A DNA stretch of 64,000 nucleotides from Mycobacterium ostraviense (GTDB lineage: Bacteria > Actinomycetota > Actinomycetes > Mycobacteriales > Mycobacteriaceae): assembly GCF_002705925.1 (NCBI RefSeq), contig NZ_NKRE01000001.1:3194962-3258961 (forward strand), given 5' to 3'. Under the pieces are notes generated by a model that saw only the letters and a program-made list of their open reading frames with translations, was not told the DNA's origin and ran no database searches. Numbering within the stretch: position 1 is the first letter of the stretch; each line of letters opens with the position of its first letter. Below are positions 32,628 to 42,955 of the stretch, one piece after another. A program made the position numbers and the translations under genes.

Positions 32628-34430
32628 ATGCGTGAATTCAATGTTGCCGCCGATTTCACCGTCGCCGACAGCGACCACATCGCCGGCAGTGTGTACGCAC
32701 ACGAGCGCGACGACCCCGATCATGTGATCTTCCAGCGGCTGGTCAACGGGGTGTGGACCGACGTGACCTGCGCTGAGGCCGCCCAGCAGATCCGTACCAC
32801 GGCATTGGGTTTGATCGCCGAAAACGTGAACGCCGGTGATCGAGTCGCGATTTTGTCGGCCACCCGCTACGAGTGGGTGATCCTTGACTACGCGATCCTT
32901 TCGCTGGGCGCGGTCACCGTCCCGATCTACGACACCTCCTCGGCCGAGCAGGTGCGCTGGGTGCTAGAGGATTCCGGAGCCGTGCTGGTGATCGCCGAGA
33001 CCGACGCCCACGTCCAGGTGATCAAGGAGCTCAGCGACGAGCTGCCGAGCCTGCGGAAAATCTTGCAGCTCGAGTCGAGCGGCCCGACTGCCCTCGACGA
33101 GCTGGCGGAGGCCGGAAGGGCAGTGGACGTCGGCCAACTCGACCAACGGCTGGCGTCGTTGCGGGCCGCCGACCCCGCGACGCTGATTTACACCTCGGGC
33201 ACGACGGGCCGCCCGAAGGGCTGCCAGCTGACTCACTCGAATCTGCTGTACGAGGCGCGCGGCGCGGCGTCGTGCTTTCCGACGCTGTTGCGCAAGGGTG
33301 AACGGCTGCTGGTCTTCCTGCCGCTGGCGCATGTGCTGGCGCGTTCGCTGTCCATGTCGGCCTTCGCCAACAAGGTCACGATCGGTTACACCAGCGACAT
33401 CAAGAACCTGGTGGCCACGTTGGCTGTGTTCCAGCCGACGGTGGTGGTGTCGGTGCCCCGGGTATTCGAAAAGGTCTACAACACAGCCGAATTAAAGGCC
33501 CAGGATAGCGGCAGGGGCAAGATCTTCGACGCCGCCGCTCGCACCGCGATCGAATGGAGCACGGCCCAGGACACCGGCGGTCCGAGTTTGCTGCTGCGGG
33601 CCAGGCACGCGCTGTTCGACCGGCTGGTGTACGGCAAGCTACGCGCTGCGCTGGGCGGCAACTGCCATGCCGCGGTCTCCGGGGGAGCGCCGTTGGGCAA
33701 ACGGCTGTGCCACTTCTACCGCGGCGTCGGGGTGACCATCTACGAGGGCTACGGGCTCACCGAGACCAGTGCCGCGATCACCGCGAACCGGATCGGCGAA
33801 GAGCGGGTCGGCACGGTCGGCAAGTTGTTGCCCGGCAACAGCATGGCGATCGCCAATGACGGCGAGGTGCTGGTGCGCGGCGGTGTGGTGTTCACCGGCT
33901 ACTGGCATAACGAGAAGGCCACTGCCGAGGCGATCGTCAACGGGTGGTTCCACACCGGCGACCTCGGGTCGGTCGACGCCGACGGCTTCTTGTCGATCGT
34001 CGGCCGCAAGAAGGAGATCATCGTGACCGCCGGCGGCAAGAACGTGGCGCCGGCTGTCCTCGAAGACCAGTTGCGCGCGCACCCGCTGGTCAGCCAGGCC
34101 ATGGTGGTCGGGGACAACCGGCCGTACGTGGCCGCGCTGATAGCGATCGACCCGGAAGGGTTCGACGTGTGGAAGCAGCACCACGGTAAAGACGCGACGG
34201 CGTCGGTGGCCGATCTGATCGACGACCCCGATCTGGCCGGCGAGATCGACCAGGCGGTCAAGCAAGCCAATCAGGCCGTTTCCCAAGCCGAATCGATCCG
34301 GCGGTTCCGCATTCTGCCGGTCGACTTCACGGTCTTGACCGGTGAGCTGACCCCGACGCTGAAGGTGAAACGCAATGTGGTGGCGCAACGCTTCGCCGCC
34401 GAGATCGAGTCCCTGTACAGCAAGCGCTGA
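32628..34430 (+). CDS. Long-chain fatty-acid-CoA ligase, FadD15-like
   Basis: 600 residues. AMP-binding P-loop [21 protein letters not shown], core [31 protein letters not shown] and the C-terminal lysine region [20 protein letters not shown] are all present, so it should be active in ATP-dependent acyl-CoA formation. The sequence follows FadD15 (Rv2187) closely along its length, but the location differs from Rv2187, so it is probably a paralogue; no gene symbol is assigned. It is divergent from the AraC regulator. Confidence 0.85.
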   Translation: MREFNVAADFTVADSDHIAGSVYAHERDDPDHVIFQRLVNGVWTDVTCAEAAQQIRTTALGLIAENVNAGDRVAILSATRYEWVILDYAILSLGAVTVPIYDTSSAEQVRWVLEDSGAVLVIAETDAHVQVIKELSDELPSLRKILQLESSGPTALDELAEAGRAVDVGQLDQRLASLRAADPATLIYTSGTTGRPKGCQLTHSNLLYEARGAASCFPTLLRKGERLLVFLPLAHVLARSLSMSAFANKVTIGYTSDIKNLVATLAVFQPTVVVSVPRVFEKVYNTAELKAQDSGRGKIFDAAARTAIEWSTAQDTGGPSLLLRARHALFDRLVYGKLRAALGGNCHAAVSGGAPLGKRLCHFYRGVGVTIYEGYGLTETSAAITANRIGEERVGTVGKLLPGNSMAIANDGEVLVRGGVVFTGYWHNEKATAEAIVNGWFHTGDLGSVDADGFLSIVGRKKEIIVTAGGKNVAPAVLEDQLRAHPLVSQAMVVGDNRPYVAALIAIDPEGFDVWKQHHGKDATASVADLIDDPDLAGEIDQAVKQANQAVSQAESIRRFRILPVDFTVLTGELTPTLKVKRNVVAQRFAAEIESLYSKR

Positions 34431-34456
34431 CGAGCGGCTCGGCTATCTGACAGCAG

Positions 34457-34966
34457 TCAGAGCTTGTACCCGATGGCGCGCAGTAGCTCGCGCCGCTCGG
34501 TGACGTCACGATCGGTCTCGACCCCGAGGGGTGGTTGCCCGTCGACCACGGCCGCGATGCCCCGCCCGCGCTCCGTCACCGCGACCACGACTTCAACGGG
34601 ATTGGCCGTGGCGCAGTGAATCGTGCAGACCTCGGGCACCGCTTTCACCGGATTGAGGACGCTGATCGGGAAGCCTTCACGCAGGAAGATCACGAAACAG
34701 TGTCCGGCCGCGATCGCCAGGGCGGCGTTGGTTGCGAGCTCCACCAACGCGGCGTCGTTACCGCTGTGCCGGACCAATCGCGGCCCGGACGCCTCGCAGA
34801 ACGCCAGCCCGAACCGTAGTGCTGAACTCACCCCCACCAGCGCCTCGTGGAGGTCATCGACCGTCTTGATGAAGTGCGCCTGGCCGATCACGACGTTGAC
34901 GTCATCCGGCTTGTCGACGAGCACCACATCCCAGGACAGCGACGTTGTGGAGACAGACTCAGTCAC
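34457..34966 (-). CDS. Adenosine-specific kinase-family protein (PF04008, Rv3735 type)
   Basis: 169 residues. [55 protein letters not shown] and [41 protein letters not shown] are the hallmark of the PF04008 family, annotated as adenosine-specific kinase from archaeal structures; true activity in mycobacteria is not established. Its ATG overlaps the TGA of the upstream ABC transporter by 4 bp (ATGA 34963-34966), so the two are translated together. Confidence 0.85.
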   Translation of the reverse strand: MTESVSTTSLSWDVVLVDKPDDVNVVIGQAHFIKTVDDLHEALVGVSSALRFGLAFCEASGPRLVRHSGNDAALVELATNAALAIAAGHCFVIFLREGFPISVLNPVKAVPEVCTIHCATANPVEVVVAVTERGRGIAAVVDGQPPLGVETDRDVTERRELLRAIGYKL

Positions 34967-36879
34967 AGACTCATGCTGCCACGTTCGCCGACCTTGCCCA
35001 CCCTCCAGGCCCCACCGCCCAGCAGCGCCAACTGCTGCTCGTGATGTGGTTCGACGGTGTTGCGGTGGCTGACCGATACCACAACGGTCTCCGGTAGTTC
35101 GGTGCGCAGCAATTGATACAGCGAATATTCGAGCCCCGGGTCGAGCGCTGACGTCGCCTCGTCGAGGAACACCGCCCTGGGCCTGGTGAGCAGGATGCGC
35201 GCGAACGCGATCCGCTGCTGTTCGCCGGGGGAGAGCACCTTGGCCCAGTCCCGAACTTGATCCAACCGGTCGCGCAGGTGAGCCAGCGCCACTTTGGCCA
35301 ACACGTCGCGCAGTCGGCGGTCGGCGATATCACCCTCGGCGGCCGGGTAGGACACCACGGCACGCAAATTGCCCAGGGGCACATACGGCAACTGGCTCAA
35401 GAACATCGTCGCGTTGTCTTGGCTGGGGTGTCGCAACGTCCCGGATGTGAACGGCCACAGCTGGGCGAGGCTGCGCAGCAGGGTGGTCTTGCCCGACCCG
35501 GACCGGCCGACGATCACCATGGAGTCGCCCGGGGCGAGTCTCATGCTGAGCGGGTCCACCAATTGCAGGCCGTCCGGCGTGCGCACCTCGACCTCGTCCA
35601 ATTCGACCGAGCCGTCGACGCTGGGCGCGGTGTGCAGTTTCGGCAACGCACGGGTCTTGGCGTTGGACTCGACCAGGCCGTGCACCCGCAGGATGGAGGC
35701 GCGGTAGCTGGCGAACAGGTCATAGGCATTACGGAAGAAAGACAGCGAATCGTGAACCGTGCCGAACGCCTGCGTGGATTGCATGACGTAGCCGAGTTTG
35801 AACGAGCCCGCGAACAACTGCGGCGCCTGAATCAGGAACGGCAGCAGGCCGATCGGTTGGCTCACCGCCACATTGAACCCGGTGAAGGCCACGCTGCGCC
35901 GCAGATAGCCGCGATAGTTCCTGATCACCCCCGCGAATCGTCCGTTCAATTCCACACTTTCGGCTCGCTCCCCGCGGTAGAAGCCGACCGCCTCGCCGGC
36001 GTCGCGCAACCGCACCAGGGCGTAGCGGAAGATCGCGTTGAGCTTTTCGTTGCGGAAGCTCAACCGGATGAGCGGGCGTCCGATCCAGAAGGCGACCACG
36101 GTGGCGAACGTGATGTAGGCGATGACTATCCAGAACAGCGCCCGCGGAATCTGCAGACCCGCGACGGTGATCGGGAACGACAGGTCCCACAGGATCGCGG
36201 CGAACGACACCACCGACACCACCGCCTGCACGGCGCCGAACAACAGGGTTTTGGCAGTCCCGTTCGCGGGGATGTTCGCCATGCCGCCAGAGCATGCGGT
36301 GAAAGCGTCGATGTCTTGCTGGATGCGCTGGTCGGGATTGTCGATGGGGTGATCGATGAACTGTCCGCGATAGTAGGCGCGGTCACCCAGCCAGTCGCCC
36401 ATCAATCGGTGCGTGAGCCAGACCCGCCAGCGGATGATGAACTCCTGCATCAGAAACTGGTCGACCACGGCCCGGGTGATGTAGATGACCGCCAGCACGG
36501 CAAAGGTCGCGATGGCCACCCAGAAGCCGTGGATGCCGGAATTGCGGACCCGCATGTCGCCGCTGGCGGCCCCCTCGAACGCCACCTGCAAGGCGGTGTA
36601 CAAGTCGTTGCTGTAGTAGCTCAGCAGAATGTTGATCCGCACCGCGACCATCACCAGCATCAGCAGCAGGCCCAATCGGCCCCACACCGGAATACTGTCG
36701 TGGCCCTTGAAGTATCCCCCGGTCACCTCCCAGAACTGCCGGCCCCATGTGGTGTAGCGGGCGATGAGCGTCCCAACGGCCAACAGGCCCGCGCCGCTGA
36801 CCGTCCAGGCTTCGGCGAGCCACCACAACGACCCGGCAACCTCGTTGCTCCAGTCGATCGACGGCGTGAAGGTATCCAT
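34963..36879 (-). CDS. BacA/SbmA-like ABC exporter-type transporter, copy 1
   Basis: 638 residues from ATG 36879, preceded by AGGAG. N-terminal membrane domain with six helices of the SbmA/BacA fold ([46 protein letters not shown], and the amphipathic [11 protein letters not shown] region), then a nucleotide-binding domain with Walker [13 protein letters not shown], signature [13 protein letters not shown] and Walker [13 protein letters not shown]. The architecture matches Rv1819c (BacA), which imports vitamin B12 and hydrophilic peptides. It lies 74 bp after a second such gene and is coupled to the PF04008 gene. Confidence 0.88.
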   Translation of the reverse strand: MDTFTPSIDWSNEVAGSLWWLAEAWTVSGAGLLAVGTLIARYTTWGRQFWEVTGGYFKGHDSIPVWGRLGLLLMLVMVAVRINILLSYYSNDLYTALQVAFEGAASGDMRVRNSGIHGFWVAIATFAVLAVIYITRAVVDQFLMQEFIIRWRVWLTHRLMGDWLGDRAYYRGQFIDHPIDNPDQRIQQDIDAFTACSGGMANIPANGTAKTLLFGAVQAVVSVVSFAAILWDLSFPITVAGLQIPRALFWIVIAYITFATVVAFWIGRPLIRLSFRNEKLNAIFRYALVRLRDAGEAVGFYRGERAESVELNGRFAGVIRNYRGYLRRSVAFTGFNVAVSQPIGLLPFLIQAPQLFAGSFKLGYVMQSTQAFGTVHDSLSFFRNAYDLFASYRASILRVHGLVESNAKTRALPKLHTAPSVDGSVELDEVEVRTPDGLQLVDPLSMRLAPGDSMVIVGRSGSGKTTLLRSLAQLWPFTSGTLRHPSQDNATMFLSQLPYVPLGNLRAVVSYPAAEGDIADRRLRDVLAKVALAHLRDRLDQVRDWAKVLSPGEQQRIAFARILLTRPRAVFLDEATSALDPGLEYSLYQLLRTELPETVVVSVSHRNTVEPHHEQQLALLGGGAWRVGKVGERGSMSL

Positions 36880-36953
36880 GGTGAACGCTCCTGTGCCATG
36901 GCGTCGTGGCGACGCTATGTCGAGAAGCTACCGCGATTTGAGAAGCGGCCCGC

Positions 36954-38867
36954 TCACATTGAGGCCACCGGTTCGCCGATGCGGCTGAGGCGCCACGGGC
37001 CGTTGCCCAACAATTCCAATTCCTGGTGATGATGCGGTTCGACGGTGCTGCGGTGACTGGCGCTGACCACGATGCAGTCGGGCAGCTCCTTTCTCAGCAA
37101 GTCATAGAGCGCGAACTCCAGTCCCTCGTCGAGAGCCGAGGTGGCTTCGTCGAGGAACACCGCCTTGGGTCTGGTCACCAGAACGCGGGCGAACGCGATG
37201 CGCTGCTGCTCGCCGGGCGAGAGCACTTTGGCCCAGTCCTCGACGTCGTCGAGCCGGCTGATGAGGTTGGGCAAGGTGACTTTGGCCAGGGCGGCACGCA
37301 GCGTCAGGTCGTCGACCGCACCCTCCATCGCCGGGTAGCTCACGCCGGCGCGCAGGTTGCCCAGCGGAAGATAGGGCAGCTGCGGGACGAACATGACTCG
37401 CTCCCGGCCGTCCGGATAGCGCAGCGTGCCCGAGGCATACGGCCAGAGTCCGGCCAGCGTGCGCAGCAGCGACGTCTTGCCGCAACCGGACTTGCCGGTG
37501 ATGACCAGGGCGTCGCCGGGCACCAGCCGCATGTTGAGCGGCTCGATCAATTGCGTGCCGGTCGGTGAGCGGACCTCGACGTCGTCGAGTTCTATCGCGA
37601 CATCGCCGGTGGCAACGGTGCGCAGCTCAGGCAGCTTGCGTGCCTTGGCATTGGCTTCCGCCAGCCCGTTGAGGCGGATGATCGCGGCCCGATAGCTGGC
37701 GAATCGGTCATAGGCGTTGCGGAAGAACGACAGTGATTCCTCGATCTGGCCGAAGGCGCCGGCAGATTGGATCACGTCTCCGAGTTTGATGCTGCCCGCG
37801 AACAGCCGCGGCGCTTGCACGATGAACGGCAGCGGATTGATGGTCTGGCTCATCGTCACGTTCCAGCCGAGGAAGCCGATCGTGCGTCGCACGTAGCGGC
37901 GGTAGTTGGCAATTGTATCGGCGAACCGGGTCCCGAGCTGGGAACGCTCCACGCGTTCGCCGCGGTAGAAGCCGATCGCCTCGGCGGCGTCACGCAGCCG
38001 CACCAGCGCATACCGGAAGGCGGCGTTGAACAGCTCGTTGCGGAAGCTGAACCGGATGAGCGGGTGACCGATCCAGAAGGCGACCACCGTGGCCATCGAG
38101 ACGTAGGCGAACAAGACCCAGAACAGCGCCTTTGGGATGTCGATCCCGAAGACGGTCAACGTGCCGGACAGCCGCCACAAGATCGCGGCGAACGATACCA
38201 CCGAGACGACCGATCGGACCGCGCCGAACAGCAACGTAGCCGACGTGCCGACCGACGGGCTGTTGGGCGCGCCGCCGACACCAGCGGTGAAAATGTCGAT
38301 GTCCTGCTGGATGCGCTGGTCGGGGTTGTCGATTATGGTGTCCAGGAACCGGCCCCGATAGTAAGCCCGCCCGTCGAGCCAGTCCGCGGTCAGCCGGTCG
38401 GTGAGCCACACCCGCCACCGGATCAAAAACCGTTGCGTGACATACAAATCCGTCATTACCTGGATCACTTGCAGGGTGGCGATGACGCAGAAGGTCCAGA
38501 TGGCCACCCAAAAGCCGTGGATGCCCGAGTCCCGCACCGCGTTATTGCCGGCGGCGGCGCCCTGGAACGCGGCCTGAAGCGCCGTATACAGGTCGTTGCT
38601 GTAGTAGGTGAACAACACCGTCAGCCGCACCGAAGTGATGACCGACAGCAGCAGCGCGCCGAACAATCCCCAGACCGGGACGCTGTGCCGGCCCGTGTAG
38701 TACTCGCCGGTGATGCGCCAGAACTGGCTGCCCCAGCGGGTGAACCGGATGACCAGCACCGCGACGACGAGCAGGCATGCCCCGCTGACCGCCCAGGCCT
38801 CGACAATCCACCGCAACGACGCAGCCAACTCGTGGCCCCAGTTGATGGAAGGGGTGAACTTTTCCAC
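36954..38867 (-). CDS. BacA/SbmA-like ABC exporter-type transporter, copy 2
   Basis: 637 residues from GTG 38867 with AAGGAG ahead. It has the same layout as copy 1: [53 protein letters not shown], Walker [13 protein letters not shown], signature [13 protein letters not shown], and [14 protein letters not shown]. It is the first gene of the operon copy 2 - copy 1 - PF04008 protein. Each protein is a complete half-transporter, so they could form homodimers or a heterodimer; sequence alone does not decide. Substrate unknown, by family hydrophilic compounds. Confidence 0.88.
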   Translation of the reverse strand: MEKFTPSINWGHELAASLRWIVEAWAVSGACLLVVAVLVIRFTRWGSQFWRITGEYYTGRHSVPVWGLFGALLLSVITSVRLTVLFTYYSNDLYTALQAAFQGAAAGNNAVRDSGIHGFWVAIWTFCVIATLQVIQVMTDLYVTQRFLIRWRVWLTDRLTADWLDGRAYYRGRFLDTIIDNPDQRIQQDIDIFTAGVGGAPNSPSVGTSATLLFGAVRSVVSVVSFAAILWRLSGTLTVFGIDIPKALFWVLFAYVSMATVVAFWIGHPLIRFSFRNELFNAAFRYALVRLRDAAEAIGFYRGERVERSQLGTRFADTIANYRRYVRRTIGFLGWNVTMSQTINPLPFIVQAPRLFAGSIKLGDVIQSAGAFGQIEESLSFFRNAYDRFASYRAAIIRLNGLAEANAKARKLPELRTVATGDVAIELDDVEVRSPTGTQLIEPLNMRLVPGDALVITGKSGCGKTSLLRTLAGLWPYASGTLRYPDGRERVMFVPQLPYLPLGNLRAGVSYPAMEGAVDDLTLRAALAKVTLPNLISRLDDVEDWAKVLSPGEQQRIAFARVLVTRPKAVFLDEATSALDEGLEFALYDLLRKELPDCIVVSASHRSTVEPHHHQELELLGNGPWRLSRIGEPVASM

Positions 38868-39015
38868 GGAGGCTCTCCTTCTTCCGTGGCCATATTGGCG
38901 ACACTAGTTACCAGCTGTGCGTGACGGTATCGCAGTTGCAGCTCATGGGCCCGTGTCCGGCGACCACTTCACGGGTAGTCGAATCATGAACCCCTATGCC
39001 GCGAGGAGTGCCACG

Positions 39016-40587
39016 ATGACCGCAATTTCCGACCCGAAGACAACGAAAATCACGCCGTTGCTGCAGGCACTGAGCCGGCGGGTCGACGCCGCCGACGGTG
39101 ACCGTCGCCGCGACGTCACCAACGCGATGACCGGACAGCCGCTCGCCGGCGTCCCGCAATGCACCCCCGAGGACGTCGTCGCCGCGGCCGGCCGCGCCCG
39201 CGCGGTGCAACGTGCCTGGGCGCGGCGCCCGCTGGCCCAGCGCACCGAGGTACTGCTGCGCTTTCACGACCTGGTGTTACGGCGTCAGGACGAGATCCTC
39301 GACATCATCCAGTTGGAGAGCGGCAAGGCCCGCGCTCATGCGTTCGAAGAGGTCGCCGACGTATGCCTGACCGCCCGCTACTACGCCCACACCGCCAAGA
39401 AGTACCTGTGCCCCAAGCGCCGTCAAGGGGTGCTGCTGGCCCTGACCGAGGTATGGGAACACCGGCTTCCGAAGGGCGTGGTCGGGATCATCTCGCCGTG
39501 GAACTATCCGCTGACCCTGGGCATCAGCGATGCGCTGCCGGCGATCGTCGCCGGTAATGCCGTATTGGCCAAGCCCGATAACCAGACGCCGTTCTCGGCC
39601 CTGTGGGCGGTGCGGCTACTCGAAGAGGCGGGCATGCCGCAGGGGCTGGTGCAGAGTGTCACGGGATCGGGATCGGAGCTGGGCTCACCGATCATCGAGC
39701 AGTCCGACTACGTGATGTTCACCGGTTCCACCGACACCGGCCGCACGGTCGCCGCCCAGGCGGGCAAACGGCTGATCGACTGCTCGATGGAACTGGGCGG
39801 CAAGAACGCGCTGCTGGTCCTCGATGACGCCGATGTCGGCAAGGCCGCCGTCGGCGCGGTACGGGCGGCATTCTCCAACGCGGGCCAGTTGTGCATCTCG
39901 GTGGAACGCATCTACGTTCCCGACGCCCTGTGGGACGAGTTCACCGGCCGCTTCGTGGCAGCCACTACGGCAATCAAAATGTCTGCCGCGCTTGACTATT
40001 CGGCTGACATGGGGTCGTTGATCAGCCAAACACAACTCGACACCGTAAGCCACCACGTCGACGACGCGGTGAGAAAAGGGGCGACCGTGCTCGCCGGTGG
40101 CACGCCGCGTCCCGACATCGGCCCGTACTTCTACGAGCCGACCATTCTCAGCGGCGTGCGCGAGGGCATGGCCGCGTTCGCCGACGAGACCTTCGGCCCG
40201 GTCGTCTCGCTGTATCGCGTGCACAGTGAGGAGGAGGCCGTGGAAAAGGCGAACGATAGTCTGTATGGCTTGAACTTCAGCGTGTGGACCTCCGATCCCA
40301 AGCGCGGACGTGCCGTGGCCACCCGATTGCAGGCCGGAACGGTCAACATCAACGAGGGGTACGCCGCCGCGTGGGCATCGGTCGACGCGCCGATGGGCGG
40401 TATGAAGGCCTCCGGGCTGGGTCGTCGTCACGGTGAGCAGGGAATCCTGAAGTACACCGAGCCGCAAACCATCGCGATCGAACGCGGGCTGCCGGTTGGC
40501 GTGCCGACCTGGATGCGTGCCGGCCACTACGCACGCCTCATGAGCAGCGGGTTGCGGGTGCTGCGCCGGCTACCGGGCGTCAAATAG
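39016..40587 (+). CDS. gabD2: Succinate-semialdehyde dehydrogenase GabD2
   Basis: 523 residues. GAGGAG 8 bases before ATG 39016 supports this start; ATG 38986 is an alternative. Aldehyde-dehydrogenase fold with IISPWNYPLTLGISDALPAI, FTGSTDTGRTVAAQAGK, the catalytic Glu of MELGGKNALLVLDDAD and the catalytic Cys of FSNAGQLCISVERIYVP. It follows the Rv1731 (GabD2) sequence. The enzyme oxidises succinate semialdehyde to succinate with NADP. The locus differs from H37Rv, where GabD2 is elsewhere. It is divergent from the BacA-like operon. Confidence 0.85.
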   Translation: MTAISDPKTTKITPLLQALSRRVDAADGDRRRDVTNAMTGQPLAGVPQCTPEDVVAAAGRARAVQRAWARRPLAQRTEVLLRFHDLVLRRQDEILDIIQLESGKARAHAFEEVADVCLTARYYAHTAKKYLCPKRRQGVLLALTEVWEHRLPKGVVGIISPWNYPLTLGISDALPAIVAGNAVLAKPDNQTPFSALWAVRLLEEAGMPQGLVQSVTGSGSELGSPIIEQSDYVMFTGSTDTGRTVAAQAGKRLIDCSMELGGKNALLVLDDADVGKAAVGAVRAAFSNAGQLCISVERIYVPDALWDEFTGRFVAATTAIKMSAALDYSADMGSLISQTQLDTVSHHVDDAVRKGATVLAGGTPRPDIGPYFYEPTILSGVREGMAAFADETFGPVVSLYRVHSEEEAVEKANDSLYGLNFSVWTSDPKRGRAVATRLQAGTVNINEGYAAAWASVDAPMGGMKASGLGRRHGEQGILKYTEPQTIAIERGLPVGVPTWMRAGHYARLMSSGLRVLRRLPGVK

Positions 40588-40590
40588 CCG

Positions 40591-40655
40591 GTTCTCGACG
40601 GTTCCCGACGCTTCCCGACGGTTCTCCACGGTCCTCCACGGTTCTCCACGGTTCC
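40591..40655 (+). repeat. 10-bp tandem repeat after gabD2
   Basis: Six consecutive units of GTTCYCSACG (GTTCTCGACG, GTTCCCGACG, CTTCCCGACG, GTTCTCCACG, GTCCTCCACG, GTTCTCCACG) plus a partial seventh GTTCC. It begins 4 bp after the gabD2 stop. Copy number may vary between strains. Confidence 0.85.
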
Positions 40656-40858
40656 GGAAGGGACCCGGACAGGGGCATCGGGCGGCTTTAGGTCGGCACC
40701 AGCCGGAATAAATTCGGGCGCAGCAGCGATGTATAGATCAAGCGAATCGCTGCGGCGTTGACTACTCACGGTGTGTTCGGGTTTTGAAGGCGATTTTGTT
40801 CAAATTCCCGGTACCCCTACCGGTATCAGCGGCGTACGATTCGAGTTAAGTACCCCTC

Positions 40859-41212
40859 ATGAATGGAAAGACCATGGTTAAGTTCTCAATGCTGGCTGCT
40901 GCCGGGTTGGCTGTCGGGGCCATTGTGGCAGGTGCAGGAGCTGGCGCGGCGCCGGCATACGCCGACTCCACCGCTGACTCCACCTTCATCCAGCAGCTCG
41001 ACAAGGCCGGAATCCCCTACGTGAACCCGTACTTGGCGGTCGGCCGGGCCACAGCCATGTGCCTGTACCTGAACCAGGGGCACACCGAGGCCGAGGCGTT
41101 GTTGTTCACGGCTCAGACCGACCGTGCCAACGCCACGTCATTACAGGACGCCCAATTCGCTCAGCTCGCCGAGGCCATTTACTGCCCGAACGAGCTTTCC
41201 TCGGCCCACTAG
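40859..41212 (+). CDS. DUF732-family secreted small protein
   Basis: 117 residues from ATG 40859; ATG 40874 gives a shorter form with the same signal. The N-terminus has a signal peptide (MVKFSMLAAAGLAVGAIVAGAGAGAAPAYA) with an AYA cleavage site. The mature part has DUF732 features: FIQQLDKAGIPYVNPYLAVGRATAMCLYLNQGHT... and a second Cys in AEAIYCPNE, giving a conserved disulfide. Mycobacterial DUF732 proteins are small exported proteins of unknown role. Confidence 0.85.
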   Translation: MNGKTMVKFSMLAAAGLAVGAIVAGAGAGAAPAYADSTADSTFIQQLDKAGIPYVNPYLAVGRATAMCLYLNQGHTEAEALLFTAQTDRANATSLQDAQFAQLAEAIYCPNELSSAH

Positions 41213-41229
41213 CGAATTCTGCGACTTTG

Positions 41230-41275
41230 CAATAGTTGCCTTGGTTTCGTATTCGCGGAACCAAGGCAACTATTG
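41230..41275. terminator. Perfect 17-bp hairpin downstream of the DUF732 gene
   Basis: CAATAGTTGCCTTGGTT (41230-41246) and its exact complement AACCAAGGCAACTATTG (41259-41275) flank a 12-base loop. It starts 17 bases after the DUF732 stop codon. The length suggests a strong intrinsic-type terminator or a mobile palindrome; no U-tract follows. Confidence 0.7.
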
Positions 41276-41428
41276 GTTGTGTGGGCATTGCCTGCTCGAC
41301 GATTGTGACGGGCTTCGCCGCGCGGTTGATCCGGTATGGAGCGGGTACCGAATTAGCCCATTTTTATGCCATAGCTGATCGGTCGGATAGCCAACCTTTC
41401 AGGTGCTACCCGACCGGAATGCCGTAAT

Positions 41429-41833
41429 TCAGCGGTGCCCGGGCGCGTTCGGATTGCAGTCGATGCGGTCGGGGATGAAGCAGTCCGGAATGATCCAGTC
41501 GCTAAGCGGATCATTCGGGTTGACGCGTACCGAACCTTTTGGCAATTCCGGAGCCTTGCCCGGTTCCAGGGTGAACGTATTGGAGAAGATCGCCGGCATG
41601 TCCCTGGCCAGCCGCAGCAGTGCCCCGCCCTGCCGTACGCAGATGAGTCCAACGGCGGGTGGCTGCTTGGACGGGTCCGGCATCGCCTCCGAACTGGGAT
41701 AGACGAGATTGCACAGATCCTGGGCACTCAGGATGTGGTAGGGCGGATCGTCGGCTTGTGCCGGCGGACTACCCATGAACCCGGCACTGGCGAGCCCCAT
41801 TCCAACCGCTGCTATTGCGAGTTCTCGACGCAT
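41429..41833 (-). CDS. Secreted protein of unknown function
   Basis: 134 residues. Signal peptide MRRELAIAAVGMGLASAGFM ending at PPAQA-D. The mature region is Pro/Asp/Asn-rich (SSEAMPDPSKQPPAVGLICVRQGGALLRLARDMP) with Cys residues at CNLVY, LICVRQ, DCFIP and DCNPN that may form two disulfides. I recognise no family. It stands alone between the DUF732 gene and a reversed acyltransferase. Confidence 0.7.
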   Translation of the reverse strand: MRRELAIAAVGMGLASAGFMGSPPAQADDPPYHILSAQDLCNLVYPSSEAMPDPSKQPPAVGLICVRQGGALLRLARDMPAIFSNTFTLEPGKAPELPKGSVRVNPNDPLSDWIIPDCFIPDRIDCNPNAPGHR

Positions 41834-41972
41834 TAACGCCCCTCACCACTCGTGGGTCAGCTAGTGTGACACGGGCGAATAGTAACGCCCTTACGGCTCA
41901 GATTGAAGAAAAGTTTGCAAGTTGATGACTTTCGTCATCAAGAAGATGGTCCGGGAGCCGGCCGGCAATCGG

Positions 41973-42779
41973 TCAGCCCAGTACGGGGACCCGGCGATGG
42001 TGGCCCAGTTCGTCGAGCGCGGCTTGCATCAGCGAACGCACCTGGGCGTCGACCTCCGCCGCCTCAGCGTCCTTGCCGAATTGGGCGGCGACGTCGATCG
42101 GCTCCAGCACCTGGTAGACGATTTTTGCGGGCAGCGGCATATTGGCCGGGAAGAATACCGTCAAGCCGAACGGTAGGCCGATGGTGACCGGCAGGATCTC
42201 GATGCGAATCCGTTTGAGCCCCAGGCGCTTTGCCAGCCAGTTGCCGCGGGTGACGAAGAGTTGGGTCTCCTGGCCTCCGATCGACACCGCGGGCACGATC
42301 GGTACGCCGGCCTGCATGGCGGTCCCGACGTATCCGGTGCGACCGCCGAAGTCGATGACGTTCTGCGCCAATGTCGGCCGGAATGCGTCGTAGTCACCGC
42401 CGGGAAATGCCAGCACGACCGCACCCGAACGCAACGCCTTGACCGCGTTGTCCCGATTGGCGTGAATGACGCCGAGGCGGCCCAGCGCCGCGCGGAACGG
42501 GGTGAAGAAAACCCCATAGTGGGCAAGGGTGTACAGCGGACGACCGTAGCCGAACCTGCCGTAGAAGGCGGGCGCGAGCACGTTCCAATCGGGCGTCAAC
42601 ACCCCGCCGGAGTGGTTGGAAACCAGCAGAACGCCACCGGTCGGGGGAAACGATTCCAGGCCGTGTACTTCGGCCCGGAACCAGCGCTTGATGAGCGGGG
42701 TGACCGTGCCGATCAACGCCTTGGTGAAGGCCGGATCCCACTTGGCCATCTCGGAGTCATCAATCTCCTTGCCGCTCAC
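41973..42779 (-). CDS. Lysophospholipid acyltransferase-family protein (PlsC-like)
   Basis: 268 residues from GTG 42779. The acyltransferase fold is recognisable: LLVSNHSGGVLTPDW in place of the NHxxxxD motif (His retained, Asp two positions late), GVIHANRDNAVKALRSGA, VVLAFPGGDYDAFRP in place of FPEGTR, and VPIVPAVSIGGQET. Such relaxed motifs are typical of the mycobacterial diacylglycerol/mycolate-type acyltransferase-like group. Probably membrane-associated. Divergent from the SDR at 42956. Confidence 0.78.
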   Translation of the reverse strand: MSGKEIDDSEMAKWDPAFTKALIGTVTPLIKRWFRAEVHGLESFPPTGGVLLVSNHSGGVLTPDWNVLAPAFYGRFGYGRPLYTLAHYGVFFTPFRAALGRLGVIHANRDNAVKALRSGAVVLAFPGGDYDAFRPTLAQNVIDFGGRTGYVGTAMQAGVPIVPAVSIGGQETQLFVTRGNWLAKRLGLKRIRIEILPVTIGLPFGLTVFFPANMPLPAKIVYQVLEPIDVAAQFGKDAEAAEVDAQVRSLMQAALDELGHHRRVPVLG

Positions 42780-42955
42780 GTCTTCTGCCCATCAGTAGTC
42801 GAAGTGCCGGTGACTCGATTATCCTCCCGCCCCGGTGCTCGGACCGAGGACTAATGGCTGCGGTTGCGAGGTCTAAAGTCCCCCGTCGGCAACTCCGCGA
42901 ATCGGTAGCGTCTGGTCTAAACCACGACATCGCACAAGTGGGCAGGAGTGTAGCG

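Noticed and set aside
35257-37029. Very long plus-strand open frame (590 codons) opposite the BacA-like gene
   Set aside because: It is antisense to a gene with all ABC motifs; composition (His/Gln/Arg-rich, no domains) is that of a GC-rich shadow frame.
40591-40655. CRISPR-like array
   Set aside because: Units are 10 bp with no spacers, so this is a simple tandem repeat.
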